64,000 nucleotides of DNA from Sphingomonadaceae bacterium (GTDB taxonomy: Bacteria > Pseudomonadota > Alphaproteobacteria > Sphingomonadales > Sphingomonadaceae), in the NCBI GenBank assembly GCA_025359445.1, contig JANYGB010000019.1, positions 61,478-125,477 of the forward strand. The letters run 5' to 3'. Positions 45,187-54,421 of this stretch are shown here, one piece after another. Below the pieces are notes generated by a model that did no database searches, had not been told where the DNA came from, and saw only the letters and a program-made list of their open reading frames with translations. Positions within the stretch are counted from its first letter, which is position 1. Each line of letters begins with the position of its first letter. The translations under genes were made by a program, and so were the position numbers.

Positions 45187-45218
45187 GGCCGCGAGCAATC
45201 GCGGCCCTTTTCTTTTTT
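45187..45218 (+). terminator. Rho-independent terminator of pnp
   Basis: GGCCGCGA-gcaa-TCGCGGCC followed by CTTTTCTTTTTT is a strong intrinsic terminator ending the truB-rpsO-pnp transcript. Confidence 0.92.
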
Positions 45219-45674
45219 CGCTGACAAAACGACCGTTCCAGGGCATGAAATTGCCCGTCTAAACCGGCCATTCGTTCACTTGCCACGACTGAGGCCCGAT
45301 CGACCGGAATCAAGACCGTGGGTCGGTGGCCTGAAGGGCCACTTTGGGGTGGATAGCTGCCGTTCGGCTTGCCCAAATCACCACGCGGAAAGCAATAAGG
45401 GCCGCGCCAGGTTCCCCTAAACCGGCCCTCGACCGAGAACGCTCTTGGAGGGACAAAATCGGTCTTCGCATGCCTACCAGCCTCAAAGTTCTTTGCAATT
45501 GATCACTTGTTAGGAGACTCAAAAGGCTGGCGGCTATTTCAGGTCGTCTGCCCACCAGCTGCAACGGTCAGGCTGGCGCGTTTGCGGGGACCGGACACAT
45601 GCTGCGCCTACCCTTAGCTGCTCGAGGCCACCGGTGTGTTTGGTCTGACAGAGCAGTGCTTCTCTAGCTGCGAG
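45219..45674. other. Non-coding stretch with degenerate sequence
   Basis: I see no supportable gene in these 456 bases. Two short minus-strand ORFs lack homology-like features. Text such as 'GGCCACTTTGGGGTGGATAGC' resembles the degenerate intergenic repeats found at accessory-region borders in sphingomonads. It may be a remnant at the left edge of the ion-transport region. Confidence 0.5.
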
Positions 45675-47006
45675 TTAGCGGCCCGCGATTGGGCCGGCTG
45701 ATCGACGTGTCGGGGCCACCCGCCAAATAGCATGACCGACATCATCGGCAACCAGCAATGCACCGGCATGGTCTAAGGCCAAACCGACCGGACGACCTCG
45801 CGTATCGCCACTCTTACCGTCGATAAACCCGGTCACGAACGGTATCGGCTTTCCGCTGGGCTTGCCACCGACAAAGGGCACATAAACAACCTTATAGCCG
45901 TTGAACACCGTCCGGTCCCAACTGCCATGCTCGCCGACGAAGGCGCCTCCCTGGAAATCTGGCGGCATCATCGCACCGTTCGAGAACGTCAACCCCAAAG
46001 CCGCAACGTGCGGGCCCAAGGCGAAATCTGGCGAAATCGCGCGAGCGACCATGTCGGGACGCTGCGGGTGAACACGCACGTCAACGTGCTTCCCATAATA
46101 GGACCATGGCCACCCATAGAACCCACCATCTTTGACTGAGGTCAGGTAATCAGGCACCAGGTTGTTGCCGATCTCGTCCCGCTCATTGACCACCGCGAAC
46201 AGGTCGTTTGTGCCCGGACGGAAGGTAAGCCCGTTGGGATTGCGCAAACCCGTAGCAAACGGTCGGTGAGCGCCATTGGCGGGATCCACTTCCCAAATCG
46301 CAGCACGATCATGCTCGGCCTCAAGACCGTTCTCAACGATATTGCTGTTCGATCCGATACCGACGTAGAGTTTTGCTCCGTCGGGGCTGGCCACCAGATC
46401 CTTGGTCCAGTGGTGATCGATCGGCCCACCGGGCAGCGCGGTTACAATGCTACCGGGACCGACTGTTGTCGCGCCGGGCGTGAAGGGATAGCGCCAGATC
46501 GCGTCCGTTGCCGCGACGTATAGCGTGTTCCCGATCATCGCGATTCCGAATGGTGAAGTCAGTTTGTCGACCAACACGACCTTCATATCGGCCACGCCGT
46601 CGCCGTTTGTGTCGCGCAACAGCAATACGCGATTGCCCGGCTCGATGGGAGAGTGCGCCTTGCCGATCACCAGCTTGTAGATAATGTTCTTTGGCCGAAG
46701 AACCGGTTCGAAACCGGGACCGCCGCTTTCCACCACCAGCATATCGCCATTGGCAAGCGCCAGAACCCGGCGCGGTGCGTTGAGGTTGCGGGCGAAGGCC
46801 GTGATTGTGAACCCCGCAGGCACTGTGGGGGTTTCGTTTGCCTTGAACCCTACCGGGTTGGCGATGCCCATCGGCGGGAACAAAAACTGTTCCGGGTCTG
46901 GCAATCGCGGGTTGGCGCCGTACTGTTCGTCAGCGGGAAACGGTGGCTGGGAGCAAGCCGACAAAAGGAGCGCGGCGCTGAACGTGATGACAAGGTTCGC
47001 GCGCAT
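45675..47006 (-). CDS. PQQ-dependent sorbosone/glucose dehydrogenase-like lipoprotein
   Basis: A 443-aa protein, MRANLVITFSAALLLSACSQ, with lipobox 'LLSAC'. The mature part is a six-bladed beta-propeller of the soluble GDH/sorbosone dehydrogenase family: 'RVLALANGDMLVVESGG', 'TSPFGIAMIGNTLYVAATDAIWRYPF', 'RNPNGLTFRPGTNDLFAVVNERDEIGNNLVPDYLTSVKDGGFYGWPW', and 'FVGEHGSWDR'. It probably oxidises a sugar or aldehyde in the periplasm with PQQ. Its ATG overlaps the stop of the DUF2231 gene by one base, so the two are coupled. Confidence 0.9.
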   Translation of the reverse strand: MRANLVITFSAALLLSACSQPPFPADEQYGANPRLPDPEQFLFPPMGIANPVGFKANETPTVPAGFTITAFARNLNAPRRVLALANGDMLVVESGGPGFEPVLRPKNIIYKLVIGKAHSPIEPGNRVLLLRDTNGDGVADMKVVLVDKLTSPFGIAMIGNTLYVAATDAIWRYPFTPGATTVGPGSIVTALPGGPIDHHWTKDLVASPDGAKLYVGIGSNSNIVENGLEAEHDRAAIWEVDPANGAHRPFATGLRNPNGLTFRPGTNDLFAVVNERDEIGNNLVPDYLTSVKDGGFYGWPWSYYGKHVDVRVHPQRPDMVARAISPDFALGPHVAALGLTFSNGAMMPPDFQGGAFVGEHGSWDRTVFNGYKVVYVPFVGGKPSGKPIPFVTGFIDGKSGDTRGRPVGLALDHAGALLVADDVGHAIWRVAPTRRSAGPIAGR

Positions 47007-47458
47007 TACAGACGCCCTCCGCGTTGGTGGACGTAGGCGAGCCGATGCCCCAGAAATCCAGTGAAGAAAAGTGCGGCAACCGTCAGAACGGATAACGTCA
47101 GCCCGGTGGGTACAACGCCCGTCCAGCCATCGCGGCTGTGGACAAAATTGTTGAATAGCCCAAGCGTGAGAGTTGTCGCGCTCCCTGCAAAATGGAACCA
47201 GGCGGACGTGGGTCGCGCGCCTCTTGGCGTCCTAAACAGGTCGATCAACCCGAACAGCGCCGCGATGACTCCGAAGAACTCACCGAACGCGAGGAGCCAT
47301 TGGGCAAAGTTGGCCCACTGCACCTGACCGCCGCTATTGTAGTAAGCGATGTCGGCGAGGAGCGTCCCGGTGAAGCAGGCGATCGGGAACGGCACCAGCA
47401 TCGCGTGGAGCGGAACTCCACCGATCATTGCGTGTGGTTTGAAGTTCGTATCCGCCAT
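47006..47458 (-). CDS. DUF2231 membrane protein
   Basis: A 150-aa protein, MADTNFKPHAMIGGVPLHAMLVPFPIACF. 'HAMIGGVPLHAMLVPFPIA' with paired His residues is the DUF2231 hallmark. Four membrane helices are visible. Homologues often sit next to PQQ or haem oxidoreductases and may bind haem or pass electrons to quinone. Here it is upstream of the sorbosone dehydrogenase-like gene. Confidence 0.88.
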   Translation of the reverse strand: MADTNFKPHAMIGGVPLHAMLVPFPIACFTGTLLADIAYYNSGGQVQWANFAQWLLAFGEFFGVIAALFGLIDLFRTPRGARPTSAWFHFAGSATTLTLGLFNNFVHSRDGWTGVVPTGLTLSVLTVAALFFTGFLGHRLAYVHQRGGRL

Positions 47459-47761
47459 AACATACCGCCCCTGTAAGTTGATACTTTCCTAACGGTGCAG
47501 CCCGCGCTTGGTTGCATGGTCCGGCAAGGTGCTGTCACTCCAATCGCAATTCGTCTCCAATTGGTGGAGCGGTGGGGCTTCTGATTGAAGCGATGATGAG
47601 CGATGACGTGGATTACGTGGATTACGTGCTGGTACGGGTCGGCAATGCCCAACTTTGCCAGCCGTTCTGACTGCGCTGATGGCGCCGAGTGAAATCAAAG
47701 GAATTTTGAACCAAGCCGAGATTGGCGCGTTTATAATCCGAACCGCACAGGATGGTTGGTA

Positions 47762-48310
47762 ATGGATCAAGCAATGCCCATGGGTTGGGGTCGTCTTGCA
47801 GGAATGGTTTTTGCATCGACGGCAACGATGTTCGTCTTGATGTACCAGCTCGTTTATAGCGCAGACGACGTTTATTTCAGTCTCAGTCGATTTTTGTCTG
47901 CGCTCATAATGGGTGGGGTAATGACCGCCATTATGCTGGGTTTTATGTGGCCAATGTATCGGCCCCGACCACTAAAATTGGTGGTGCTTTGGAGCTCACT
48001 CGCCGCCGCCGGAGTGCTATTTGTGCTCAATAGATCGCAAGCCTTGGTGGACGATGCGAGCTTCATGGAGTCTATGATTCCCCATCATTCTATCGCGATA
48101 AACAACTCAAGAAAGGCCAACATAACCGACCCGCGAGTCCGCAAACTCGCTGACGGGATCATTGAAAGTCAGGTACGAGAGATCGAGGAAATGAAGATAC
48201 TGACCGCCGACATAAAAAGAAACGGATCGCGCGGTAGTGCGCCATTGCCTGCGTCTCCTGCTGTCATAACACCGCAAATTATTTCCGAAGTTGCCCAAGC
48301 CGTACGGTAA
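47762..48310 (+). CDS. DUF305 membrane protein
   Basis: A 182-aa protein, MDQAMPMGWGRLAGMVFAST. Three membrane helices (about residues 9-30, 40-62, 70-88) precede the DUF305 motif 'FMESMIPHHSIAINNSRKAN' and 'DGIIESQVREIEEMKILTADI'. DUF305 proteins are often near copper or heavy-metal resistance genes, and the Met/His pair may bind metal. AGGA lies 9 bases upstream. The preceding 300 bases (47459-47761) hold only a divergent promoter region as far as I can see. Confidence 0.87.
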   Translation: MDQAMPMGWGRLAGMVFASTATMFVLMYQLVYSADDVYFSLSRFLSALIMGGVMTAIMLGFMWPMYRPRPLKLVVLWSSLAAAGVLFVLNRSQALVDDASFMESMIPHHSIAINNSRKANITDPRVRKLADGIIESQVREIEEMKILTADIKRNGSRGSAPLPASPAVITPQIISEVAQAVR

Positions 48311-48568
48311 ACTTAGACGATTGGCCCACTAAAGTTTTGATAACCGTATAACGCTTTTTCAGCATTCGAACCGGAAATTGTTATTACTATTTCACGACTG
48401 ATGTATATTAGGATGAGGTACTGGTGAATAAGATGTATTAATTGATAAATACTGTGAAAGATTTGGGTTTAATTAAAGGCGCATTGCGCAAAACGCCAGA
48501 TTTTAAGCCGTTTTCGATAGAAAGAAAAATTTGCCAAGTCGAAAAAGGGGTTGCAGGAGCTTGGAGTT
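48311..48568. other. AT-rich gap without a gene
   Basis: This stretch is clearly richer in A+T than its surroundings (for example 'GTATTAATTGATAAATACTG'), and lies between two convergent genes. No ORF or clear hairpin terminator was found. The composition fits foreign DNA in the accessory region. Confidence 0.5.
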
Positions 48569-49852
48569 TCAGCGGCGGCTCCCGGCGGCGTTACCATGTC
48601 GCCAGGTCAGTCGGTTAATCAGTCCACCAATACTTCCTCCTTGGATGATCACTGCAAACAGCACGACCACGAAGGTTGCCGCCACAATTGGTGAACGGAA
48701 TTCGCCTTCGGGCAGAGACAGCGCCAGCGCTATCGAGATCCCGCCCCGCAATCCGCCCCAAACCAAAGTCGGTATAGAAAGTGGACCCAGATCGATCCAG
48801 CGCCGCAGCAACGCCAGTGGTGCCGAAACAGCTATCCAGCGCGCCGCCAAAGCCAACGGTATTGCCGCCAGGCCAAGGACCAGCAAGCTTGGTTGCCGCG
48901 AAACCAACACAACTTCCAGTCCGATCAGCAGGAACAGCACTGCGTTGAGAATTTCGTCGATTAGGGCCCAGAACTTGAGCAGGTAATCGCGCGTCGTATC
49001 GCTCATGGCATGGGCCACGCCGGCATTTCCGATAAGCAACCCGGCAACCGCCATGGCGACCGGGCCGCTGACATGGAGCATCTGGGCAAAGCTGTATCCA
49101 GCCATGACGACAGCAAGGCTGATGATCACTTCGACCGAGTATTCGTCGATGCTGCGCATAGCGCGAAAGGCAATCCAGCCAGTCATCACGCCGAACGCTG
49201 CACCGCCGAGTGCTTCGCGAGAAAAGTCCTGCAGCGCGTGATACCAGCTGAATTCGGCCTGACCCGATGCCACAGTCAGCAGGATGGAAAACACCACCAC
49301 GCCCACGCCGTCATTAAACAGACTTTCCCCGGCCACAGTCGCCTGCAGCGAAGGCGGCACCGCGGCGCGCTTGAGAATGGCCATGACTGCGACCGGATCG
49401 GTCGGGCTGATCAGCGCGCCAAAGACCAAAGCCCAGGAGAACGGCAGCGGGATACCCGCCAGGGCAGCAAACCACCAGATACCGGCACCAACGATTGCGG
49501 TCGAGATGAGCACGCCAACCGTTGCCAGGATCAGGATCGGTACGCGATTGACGCGCATTTCCTGCCAGTCGACGTGCAGTGCCCCAGCAAACAGCAGGAA
49601 GGAAAGCATGCCCTCCATCAGTGCCTTGTGAAAATCGATATTGACCAGAAAGGCTTCGACGGTCGTCGTAATGCCCCACCCGGGGAACAAGGCGCCGAGC
49701 GCAATGATCACCAGCGCTGCAACGGCTCCCATCAAGGTCATGCCGACCGACGAAGGAAGCCCAAGAACGCGGTGGTTGAAGTATCCAAGGACTGCGGCAA
49801 GCAGCACGAGGATGGCAGCGATGTCGAAGGGTGATAGATCGGCGGAATGCAT
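48569..49852 (-). CDS. Na+/H+ antiporter, CPA1 (NhaP/NHE) family
   Basis: A 427-aa protein with about 12 membrane segments. The ion-site motifs are 'FGALISPTDPVAVMAIL' (ND/TDPV) and 'VAGESLFNDGVGVVVFSILL', both complete. It exchanges protons for Na+ (or K+) across the inner membrane. There is no long cytoplasmic C-terminal domain. It is 7 bases downstream of the SLC13-type gene and probably co-transcribed with it. Confidence 0.93.
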   Translation of the reverse strand: MHSADLSPFDIAAILVLLAAVLGYFNHRVLGLPSSVGMTLMGAVAALVIIALGALFPGWGITTTVEAFLVNIDFHKALMEGMLSFLLFAGALHVDWQEMRVNRVPILILATVGVLISTAIVGAGIWWFAALAGIPLPFSWALVFGALISPTDPVAVMAILKRAAVPPSLQATVAGESLFNDGVGVVVFSILLTVASGQAEFSWYHALQDFSREALGGAAFGVMTGWIAFRAMRSIDEYSVEVIISLAVVMAGYSFAQMLHVSGPVAMAVAGLLIGNAGVAHAMSDTTRDYLLKFWALIDEILNAVLFLLIGLEVVLVSRQPSLLVLGLAAIPLALAARWIAVSAPLALLRRWIDLGPLSIPTLVWGGLRGGISIALALSLPEGEFRSPIVAATFVVVLFAVIIQGGSIGGLINRLTWRHGNAAGSRR

Positions 49853-49859
49853 TTGATTT

Positions 49860-51620
49860 TTAGCCCCAGAAATGTCTGATTAGTACAGTGCCGAATATCA
49901 GCACCAGTGCAGTTAGGGGTGTGCCCACCCTGGCGAAATCTGAAAACCGGTAGCCACCAGGACCCCATACCAATGTGTTGGACTGATGTCCGATCGGCGT
50001 CAGGAAATCGCAGGACGCACCGATTGCAACGGCCATCAGCATGGCGTCAACCGGGACATTGGTGTCAAGGCCGGCGCTTGCAGCAATCGGCCCCATGATC
50101 AGAACCGCAGCGGCATTGTTCAGGAAGGGCGTGACCGCCATAGTCAATCCCAATGCCATGCCAATCAGCACCCATTCGGGCCGCCCTTGCCCAACCGAGC
50201 TGATCAAGCTGGCGACGGCTTCTCCGGCTCCGCTTTTGGAAAATGCGCCGGCAACCGGGATAAGCGCTGCAAGTAGAAGGATAATCGGCCAATCGATGTC
50301 TTGATAGACGTGGCCTTTTAATCGTCCTGTCAGACCGAGCATAGTTACGCCAAGAAGCAGCGCAACGGACAAACTGGTAAAGCCGGTTGATGCCGCCAGA
50401 ATGGCCGCGAGAAGTGCCCCCAACGGTAGCCAGTCTGCCGCCGTTGCACGCAGTTTCAGCGCACGTTCGGCAAGCGGCAAGAGATGGAATGTGTCGGTTA
50501 CTTCGGTGCTTCGATCTGCCGCAACTTGCAGAAGCAGCACGTCGCCGCCCTGCAGGCGCAGCGATGCCAGACCTTCGGCAATGTTCTTGCCCTTTCGGCT
50601 TACTGCCACCAACGATGCGCCATGTTCTGCAAGCACCTGGTTGGCATTCTCGTGCTGGATCAGGTGGCTTCTGTCCGTGATAACGCATTCGATGAATGAG
50701 CCCTCCAGCAAGTCGTCCTCTGCATCGGTGGCGATTTCGAGTCCGAACCGCTCCAGCGCCTGTTCGACAACCGGCGCGCGTCCTTCCACCTGGATGATGT
50801 CACCGGCCAGCAAAGCGCGGCTGAGACGCGGCGCGGTTACCAGTGCGCCTCCGCGGTCGATGGCGTGTACGGCGAGGCGGTCTTCGTTCCCGCCAACCGC
50901 CGCAAGGCTTTCTACCGTGAGCGGTCGCGACGGGCCCTGTTGGGGAACGCGCAATTCAAACAGGTAATCGGCAATGCGGAATTTGAGTGGCTCTCCTTCG
51001 CTTGAAGCGCGCGACGGCAGGAACCTGACCATGAACACGGTGAGGATCAATCCGGCAACAGCAAGCGGAAGGCCAACGCGGGCGAAATCGAACATGCCGA
51101 ACGGCTCACCGCCATAATTCACGCGCAGTTCGGCAAGAATAACATTCGGCGGCGTGCCGATCACTGTCACCAGTCCGCCCAGCAATGACGCGAACGCCAT
51201 CGGCATCAAGATACGGCTAGGCGAGACTTTAGCCGACCGGCAGGTCGCCAATGCGGCAGGCAATAGCAAGGCGAGCGCCCCGACATTGTTCATAAAAGCC
51301 GAGGCAACGCCGCAGAGCACGGCAAAGACGATTGCTATGCCTGTTTCAGCTTGCATCCAGCGGCGGAATGGCCGCAGGGCACGAGCCAGCAAGCCTGAAC
51401 GCGAAATCGCTGCGCTTATAACCATGACAGCAGCCACCGTGATGACCACCGGATCGGCAAATCCCGAAAAAGCCTGGCTGGCTGGGACAAGCCCAAGCAA
51501 CAGGCTGGTCCCAAGCATGGACAAAGCCACCAGATCGTGCCTGATCCGGTCCGTAGCAAAGCCTACGAGACCGAGCAGGAAGATCAAGGCGATCAAGATT
51601 GCATCATGGTGTCCGGTCAT
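49860..51620 (-). CDS. SLC13/DASS-type permease with central TrkA-C (RCK_C) domains
   Basis: A 586-aa protein starting MTGHHDAILIALIFLLGLVG. N- and C-terminal membrane halves contain 'FMNNVGALALLLPAAL' / 'VIGTPPNVILAELRVNYGG' and 'FLNNAAAVLIMGPIA' / 'LTPIGHQSNTLVWGPGGYRFSDF', the two helical hairpins with SNT/TP motifs. Two RCK_C-like regulatory domains lie between (about residues 200-400). Substrates in this group include sulfate, phosphate-like anions or dicarboxylates; not decidable here. Confidence 0.9.
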   Translation of the reverse strand: MTGHHDAILIALIFLLGLVGFATDRIRHDLVALSMLGTSLLLGLVPASQAFSGFADPVVITVAAVMVISAAISRSGLLARALRPFRRWMQAETGIAIVFAVLCGVASAFMNNVGALALLLPAALATCRSAKVSPSRILMPMAFASLLGGLVTVIGTPPNVILAELRVNYGGEPFGMFDFARVGLPLAVAGLILTVFMVRFLPSRASSEGEPLKFRIADYLFELRVPQQGPSRPLTVESLAAVGGNEDRLAVHAIDRGGALVTAPRLSRALLAGDIIQVEGRAPVVEQALERFGLEIATDAEDDLLEGSFIECVITDRSHLIQHENANQVLAEHGASLVAVSRKGKNIAEGLASLRLQGGDVLLLQVAADRSTEVTDTFHLLPLAERALKLRATAADWLPLGALLAAILAASTGFTSLSVALLLGVTMLGLTGRLKGHVYQDIDWPIILLLAALIPVAGAFSKSGAGEAVASLISSVGQGRPEWVLIGMALGLTMAVTPFLNNAAAVLIMGPIAASAGLDTNVPVDAMLMAVAIGASCDFLTPIGHQSNTLVWGPGGYRFSDFARVGTPLTALVLIFGTVLIRHFWG

Positions 51621-51837
51621 ACGAACCGAGCTAGAGCTCTTTGCTCGCAAAGGCCAACCGAACTGCGCTCGCCCCGGCACCGCGAGCCCTTACGGTATTG
51701 CGCTTTCGAACATTAAGGGGTCGCCGATGTGAAGCCGGTTAAGGATTAATTTTGGTTTGGCCAAACGCCGAAAGAAAGCTCTGCTTTCGGGTCGTTTAGC
51801 GTCCAGCCGCTAGGGAGTAATTTGGGTTGGAAGGCGG

Positions 51838-53151
51838 TCAGTCTTCTTTTTGCGGAGGCGCAAGATCATGCGCCGTTGCCGGTTTGAGATACTGGCGGGA
51901 AAGCGCGTGATAGAGTTTGTCTTTGCAGATATTCGAGCTGACCGCGTCTGCTATCAAGGCTGTTGCAAAAAGAGGTAGGATCATGGTCCGATCAGCGGTC
52001 ATCTCCATCATGATAATGACCGACGTCATTGGCGCGCGAACAACTCCGGTGAAATAGCCAACCATCCCCAACAGGACGATTGCACCTGCGGAGCTTTGTG
52101 GGAAAAGACTGGAGATCAATTGGCCCATCCCTGCGCCGACTGAAAGTGAAGGTGCAAAAATGCCGCCCGGAGCTCCGCTAAGTGCCGTAGCCAAAGTGGA
52201 GGCGAACTTCGCGGGACCAAAAGTCATTGATGCCGAATGCCCGATCAGAAGTTGTCTCGTGGTTTCGTAGCCTGTTCCCCAGCTCAAACCATTCGACGTC
52301 CATCCCGTCACTGCTACAACAAGCCCGCATATCCCCGCGAGCAAAACCGGGCGTGATTTGATCAACATCAGCCAAGGATGCCTTGGACGCGTCATTGCAA
52401 TTAGGCTGCGCGAAAAGGCACCGCCGAGCAAACCGCCAAAGATCCCAGCAATTGGTGCTACGATGATCATCGTACGAAGCGGTAGTCCGCTGTCCAACGC
52501 GCCAAAGTAGACATAGTCACCAGCCAGGCCGAGACTTACGAGCCCAGAAATCATCACTGCCAACATGACAAGGACCGCCACCTTCTGCTCGAAAGCTGCA
52601 GCTAGTTCCTCGATAGCAAAGGCGACGCCTGCAAGCGGGGTGTTGAATGCCGCGGCTACTCCGGCCGCACCCCCAGCGATAATGACCCCCGAAGTAACCG
52701 GCACCCGCAACCAACGATGTACAGCAACCATCAACGCCGCACTGATCTGAACAGTGGGACCTTCCCGGCCGACCGAACCTCCGGCGAGCAACATAGCAAT
52801 CGTGCCAGCCAGTTTGGCCCAGGCCGTCTTCAGTGAAATAAGATCGTCTGACTTATGGCGCTCAGGGTTGTGACCAGCCGCCATGACTTGAGGGATACCA
52901 GAGCCGCTGGCCGCGGGGAATGAGCGACGAGTAATATACGCGACACCGGCAAAAACCAATGGAGTGACAGCAAACGGCGCAAAGGGTGAGATTAAAACCA
53001 AGTGGTTGAAAAGCGCTTGTGCAACTTCGCCCATTCGAGCGAAGACGATTGCCATCAAGCCGAGCGCTACTGCGCCAACGACTGCCGCTAAGCGATTGTG
53101 GACTACCCTGATGCGCTTGCCACTGAGTTTCTTGCGCATACCAATAAGCAT
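51838..53151 (-). CDS. ClC-family Cl-/H+ antiporter
   Basis: A 437-aa protein. The selectivity motifs are 'GSGIPQVMA', 'GGSVGREGPTVQISA' (external gating Glu) and 'GAPGGIFAPSLSVGAGMG'. The internal proton glutamate position is filled ('FAIEELAAAF'), so it is likely a 2Cl-/H+ exchanger and not a channel. No CBS domains. Such proteins support acid tolerance and charge compensation. It is on the same strand as the two preceding transporters, after a 217-base gap. Confidence 0.93.
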   Translation of the reverse strand: MLIGMRKKLSGKRIRVVHNRLAAVVGAVALGLMAIVFARMGEVAQALFNHLVLISPFAPFAVTPLVFAGVAYITRRSFPAASGSGIPQVMAAGHNPERHKSDDLISLKTAWAKLAGTIAMLLAGGSVGREGPTVQISAALMVAVHRWLRVPVTSGVIIAGGAAGVAAAFNTPLAGVAFAIEELAAAFEQKVAVLVMLAVMISGLVSLGLAGDYVYFGALDSGLPLRTMIIVAPIAGIFGGLLGGAFSRSLIAMTRPRHPWLMLIKSRPVLLAGICGLVVAVTGWTSNGLSWGTGYETTRQLLIGHSASMTFGPAKFASTLATALSGAPGGIFAPSLSVGAGMGQLISSLFPQSSAGAIVLLGMVGYFTGVVRAPMTSVIIMMEMTADRTMILPLFATALIADAVSSNICKDKLYHALSRQYLKPATAHDLAPPQKED

Positions 53152-53618
53152 GGACCGGCCTTAGACCGCTGCGGCTCATTCCGGCAATGGGTGCCGTCAC
53201 GCGATCCGAAATCTGGTTCCCTCAACGTCTGAACGAACAATGAGATCTTTAGTTGATGCCGCAATCGGGTCGTAACCGGACTGTCCGGTTTCGGACTGGA
53301 AACCCTGAAAGCGGACATGGCCGTGCGTTGCCTGGATCGTCCGCTTTCCAAGATTCAATCCATAAGTTGCCGTTCCGGACTGTCCGACATTCCAGCCGTT
53401 CCAATTGCGATTTGCTTTGGCAGGGGAACGTCCCGTTTCAGGCAAGACTCGTTTGCTACCAGATGGCGCGGTTGGAGCGCCAGGCGCCAACCAGAGAAAC
53501 AACTTTCCTACAGCCCCCCGCGTGACATAGCTGACTTGCCTCCCCCACCCGCGGAGGCAACCACAGTGTCCAGAAAATTCACCCAAACTCCTTCGACAGG
53601 CTCAGCACGGACGGTTCG
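53152..53618. other. Non-coding stretch with degenerate sequence and half palindrome
   Basis: No convincing gene. The 129-aa minus ORF (53197-53586) is low-complexity and lacks a start signal. Around 53585-53615 'CTTCGACAGGCTCAGCACGGACGG' resembles one arm of the CCGTTCGT palindrome family. It may mark the right edge of the ion-transport region. Confidence 0.5.
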
Positions 53619-54410
53619 ATGAGCGCCAGGATTGGCGCGCGTCGTCGCCGCGCCTTCCTCACCGCGCTATCGCAGACTGGCAACCAGACGCTCGCCGCCG
53701 AGCGGGCGCGGGTTTCGCGGTCTTGGGTCACGCTCCAGCGCTCTGCCGATCCCGCGTTCGATGCGGCGGTGCGGGCGGCGATTGACGCGGCGCGGGTGGC
53801 GTTGCGGGCGCAAGCTGGTGCGGGGGCTGAGGCTCAACGTGGCGGCACTTGCAAGCCTGCCGGGGGCCTTGCCTACCTCGACGGGGTGGAGCTGGTGGTG
53901 CGCGGGACCGGCGGCTCGGTGCTCGGCCCCACCCAGCGCGGCGGCAAGCGGGTGCAGGTGGCGCGGGCGCGGGCGGGGCAGTGGTCGCCGCGCACCGAGG
54001 AGCGGTTTCTCGCTGCGCTGACCGCGAGCTGCAACGTCAAGGCGGCCTGCGCCGAGGTTGGGCTGACCCCGGCTTCGGCCTATAACCACCGGCAGCGCTG
54101 GCCGCGCTTTGCCGAACGCTGGGCGACGGCGGTGGAGGTCGGCTATACCCAGCTGGAGTTCGCGCTGATCGAGGCGGGGTGCAATCCGCTGTCGGGCGCG
54201 GGCCTGTCCGGCGTTGCGCCGCTGACCGGGATGACCTTTGCGCAGGCGCTCCACCTGCTGCACATGCACAAGCACGCAGCGCGGGGGCTGGGCAAGCGGC
54301 CCGGCCTGCCGCCGCGCGCGGACGACATCGAGGCGGTTCGCGCCGAGCTGATCCGGCGGCTGGCGATCCATGAACGCAAAGCGGCGCTGGATAACGACGT
54401 CGCTGCGTGA
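53619..54410 (+). CDS. Tandem helix-turn-helix protein, small-terminase-like
   Basis: A 263-aa protein, MSARIGARRRRAFLTALSQT. Two related HTH units are visible: 'RRAFLTALSQTGNQTLAAERARVSRSWV' (about residues 9-45) and 'EERFLAALTASCNVKAACAEVGLTPASAYNHRQRWPRFAERW' (about 130-172). This 'FL.AL..T.NV..AA..AGVS...Y..R..DP.F' pattern is that of phage and gene-transfer-agent small terminase-type DNA-binding proteins. No portal, large terminase or capsid gene follows, so it is an orphan, and a terminase role is only one possibility. Confidence 0.7.
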   Translation: MSARIGARRRRAFLTALSQTGNQTLAAERARVSRSWVTLQRSADPAFDAAVRAAIDAARVALRAQAGAGAEAQRGGTCKPAGGLAYLDGVELVVRGTGGSVLGPTQRGGKRVQVARARAGQWSPRTEERFLAALTASCNVKAACAEVGLTPASAYNHRQRWPRFAERWATAVEVGYTQLEFALIEAGCNPLSGAGLSGVAPLTGMTFAQALHLLHMHKHAARGLGKRPGLPPRADDIEAVRAELIRRLAIHERKAALDNDVAA

Positions 54411-54421
54411 CAGCATTTTCT

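Noticed and set aside
45310-45564. 84-aa minus ORF downstream of pnp
   Set aside because: No start signal, no hydrophobic or domain pattern, and it lies in degenerate non-coding sequence.
53197-53586. 129-aa minus ORF in the gap before the tandem-HTH gene
   Set aside because: No ribosome site or recognisable motif; the sequence looks like degenerate repeat text, with the half palindrome at one end.
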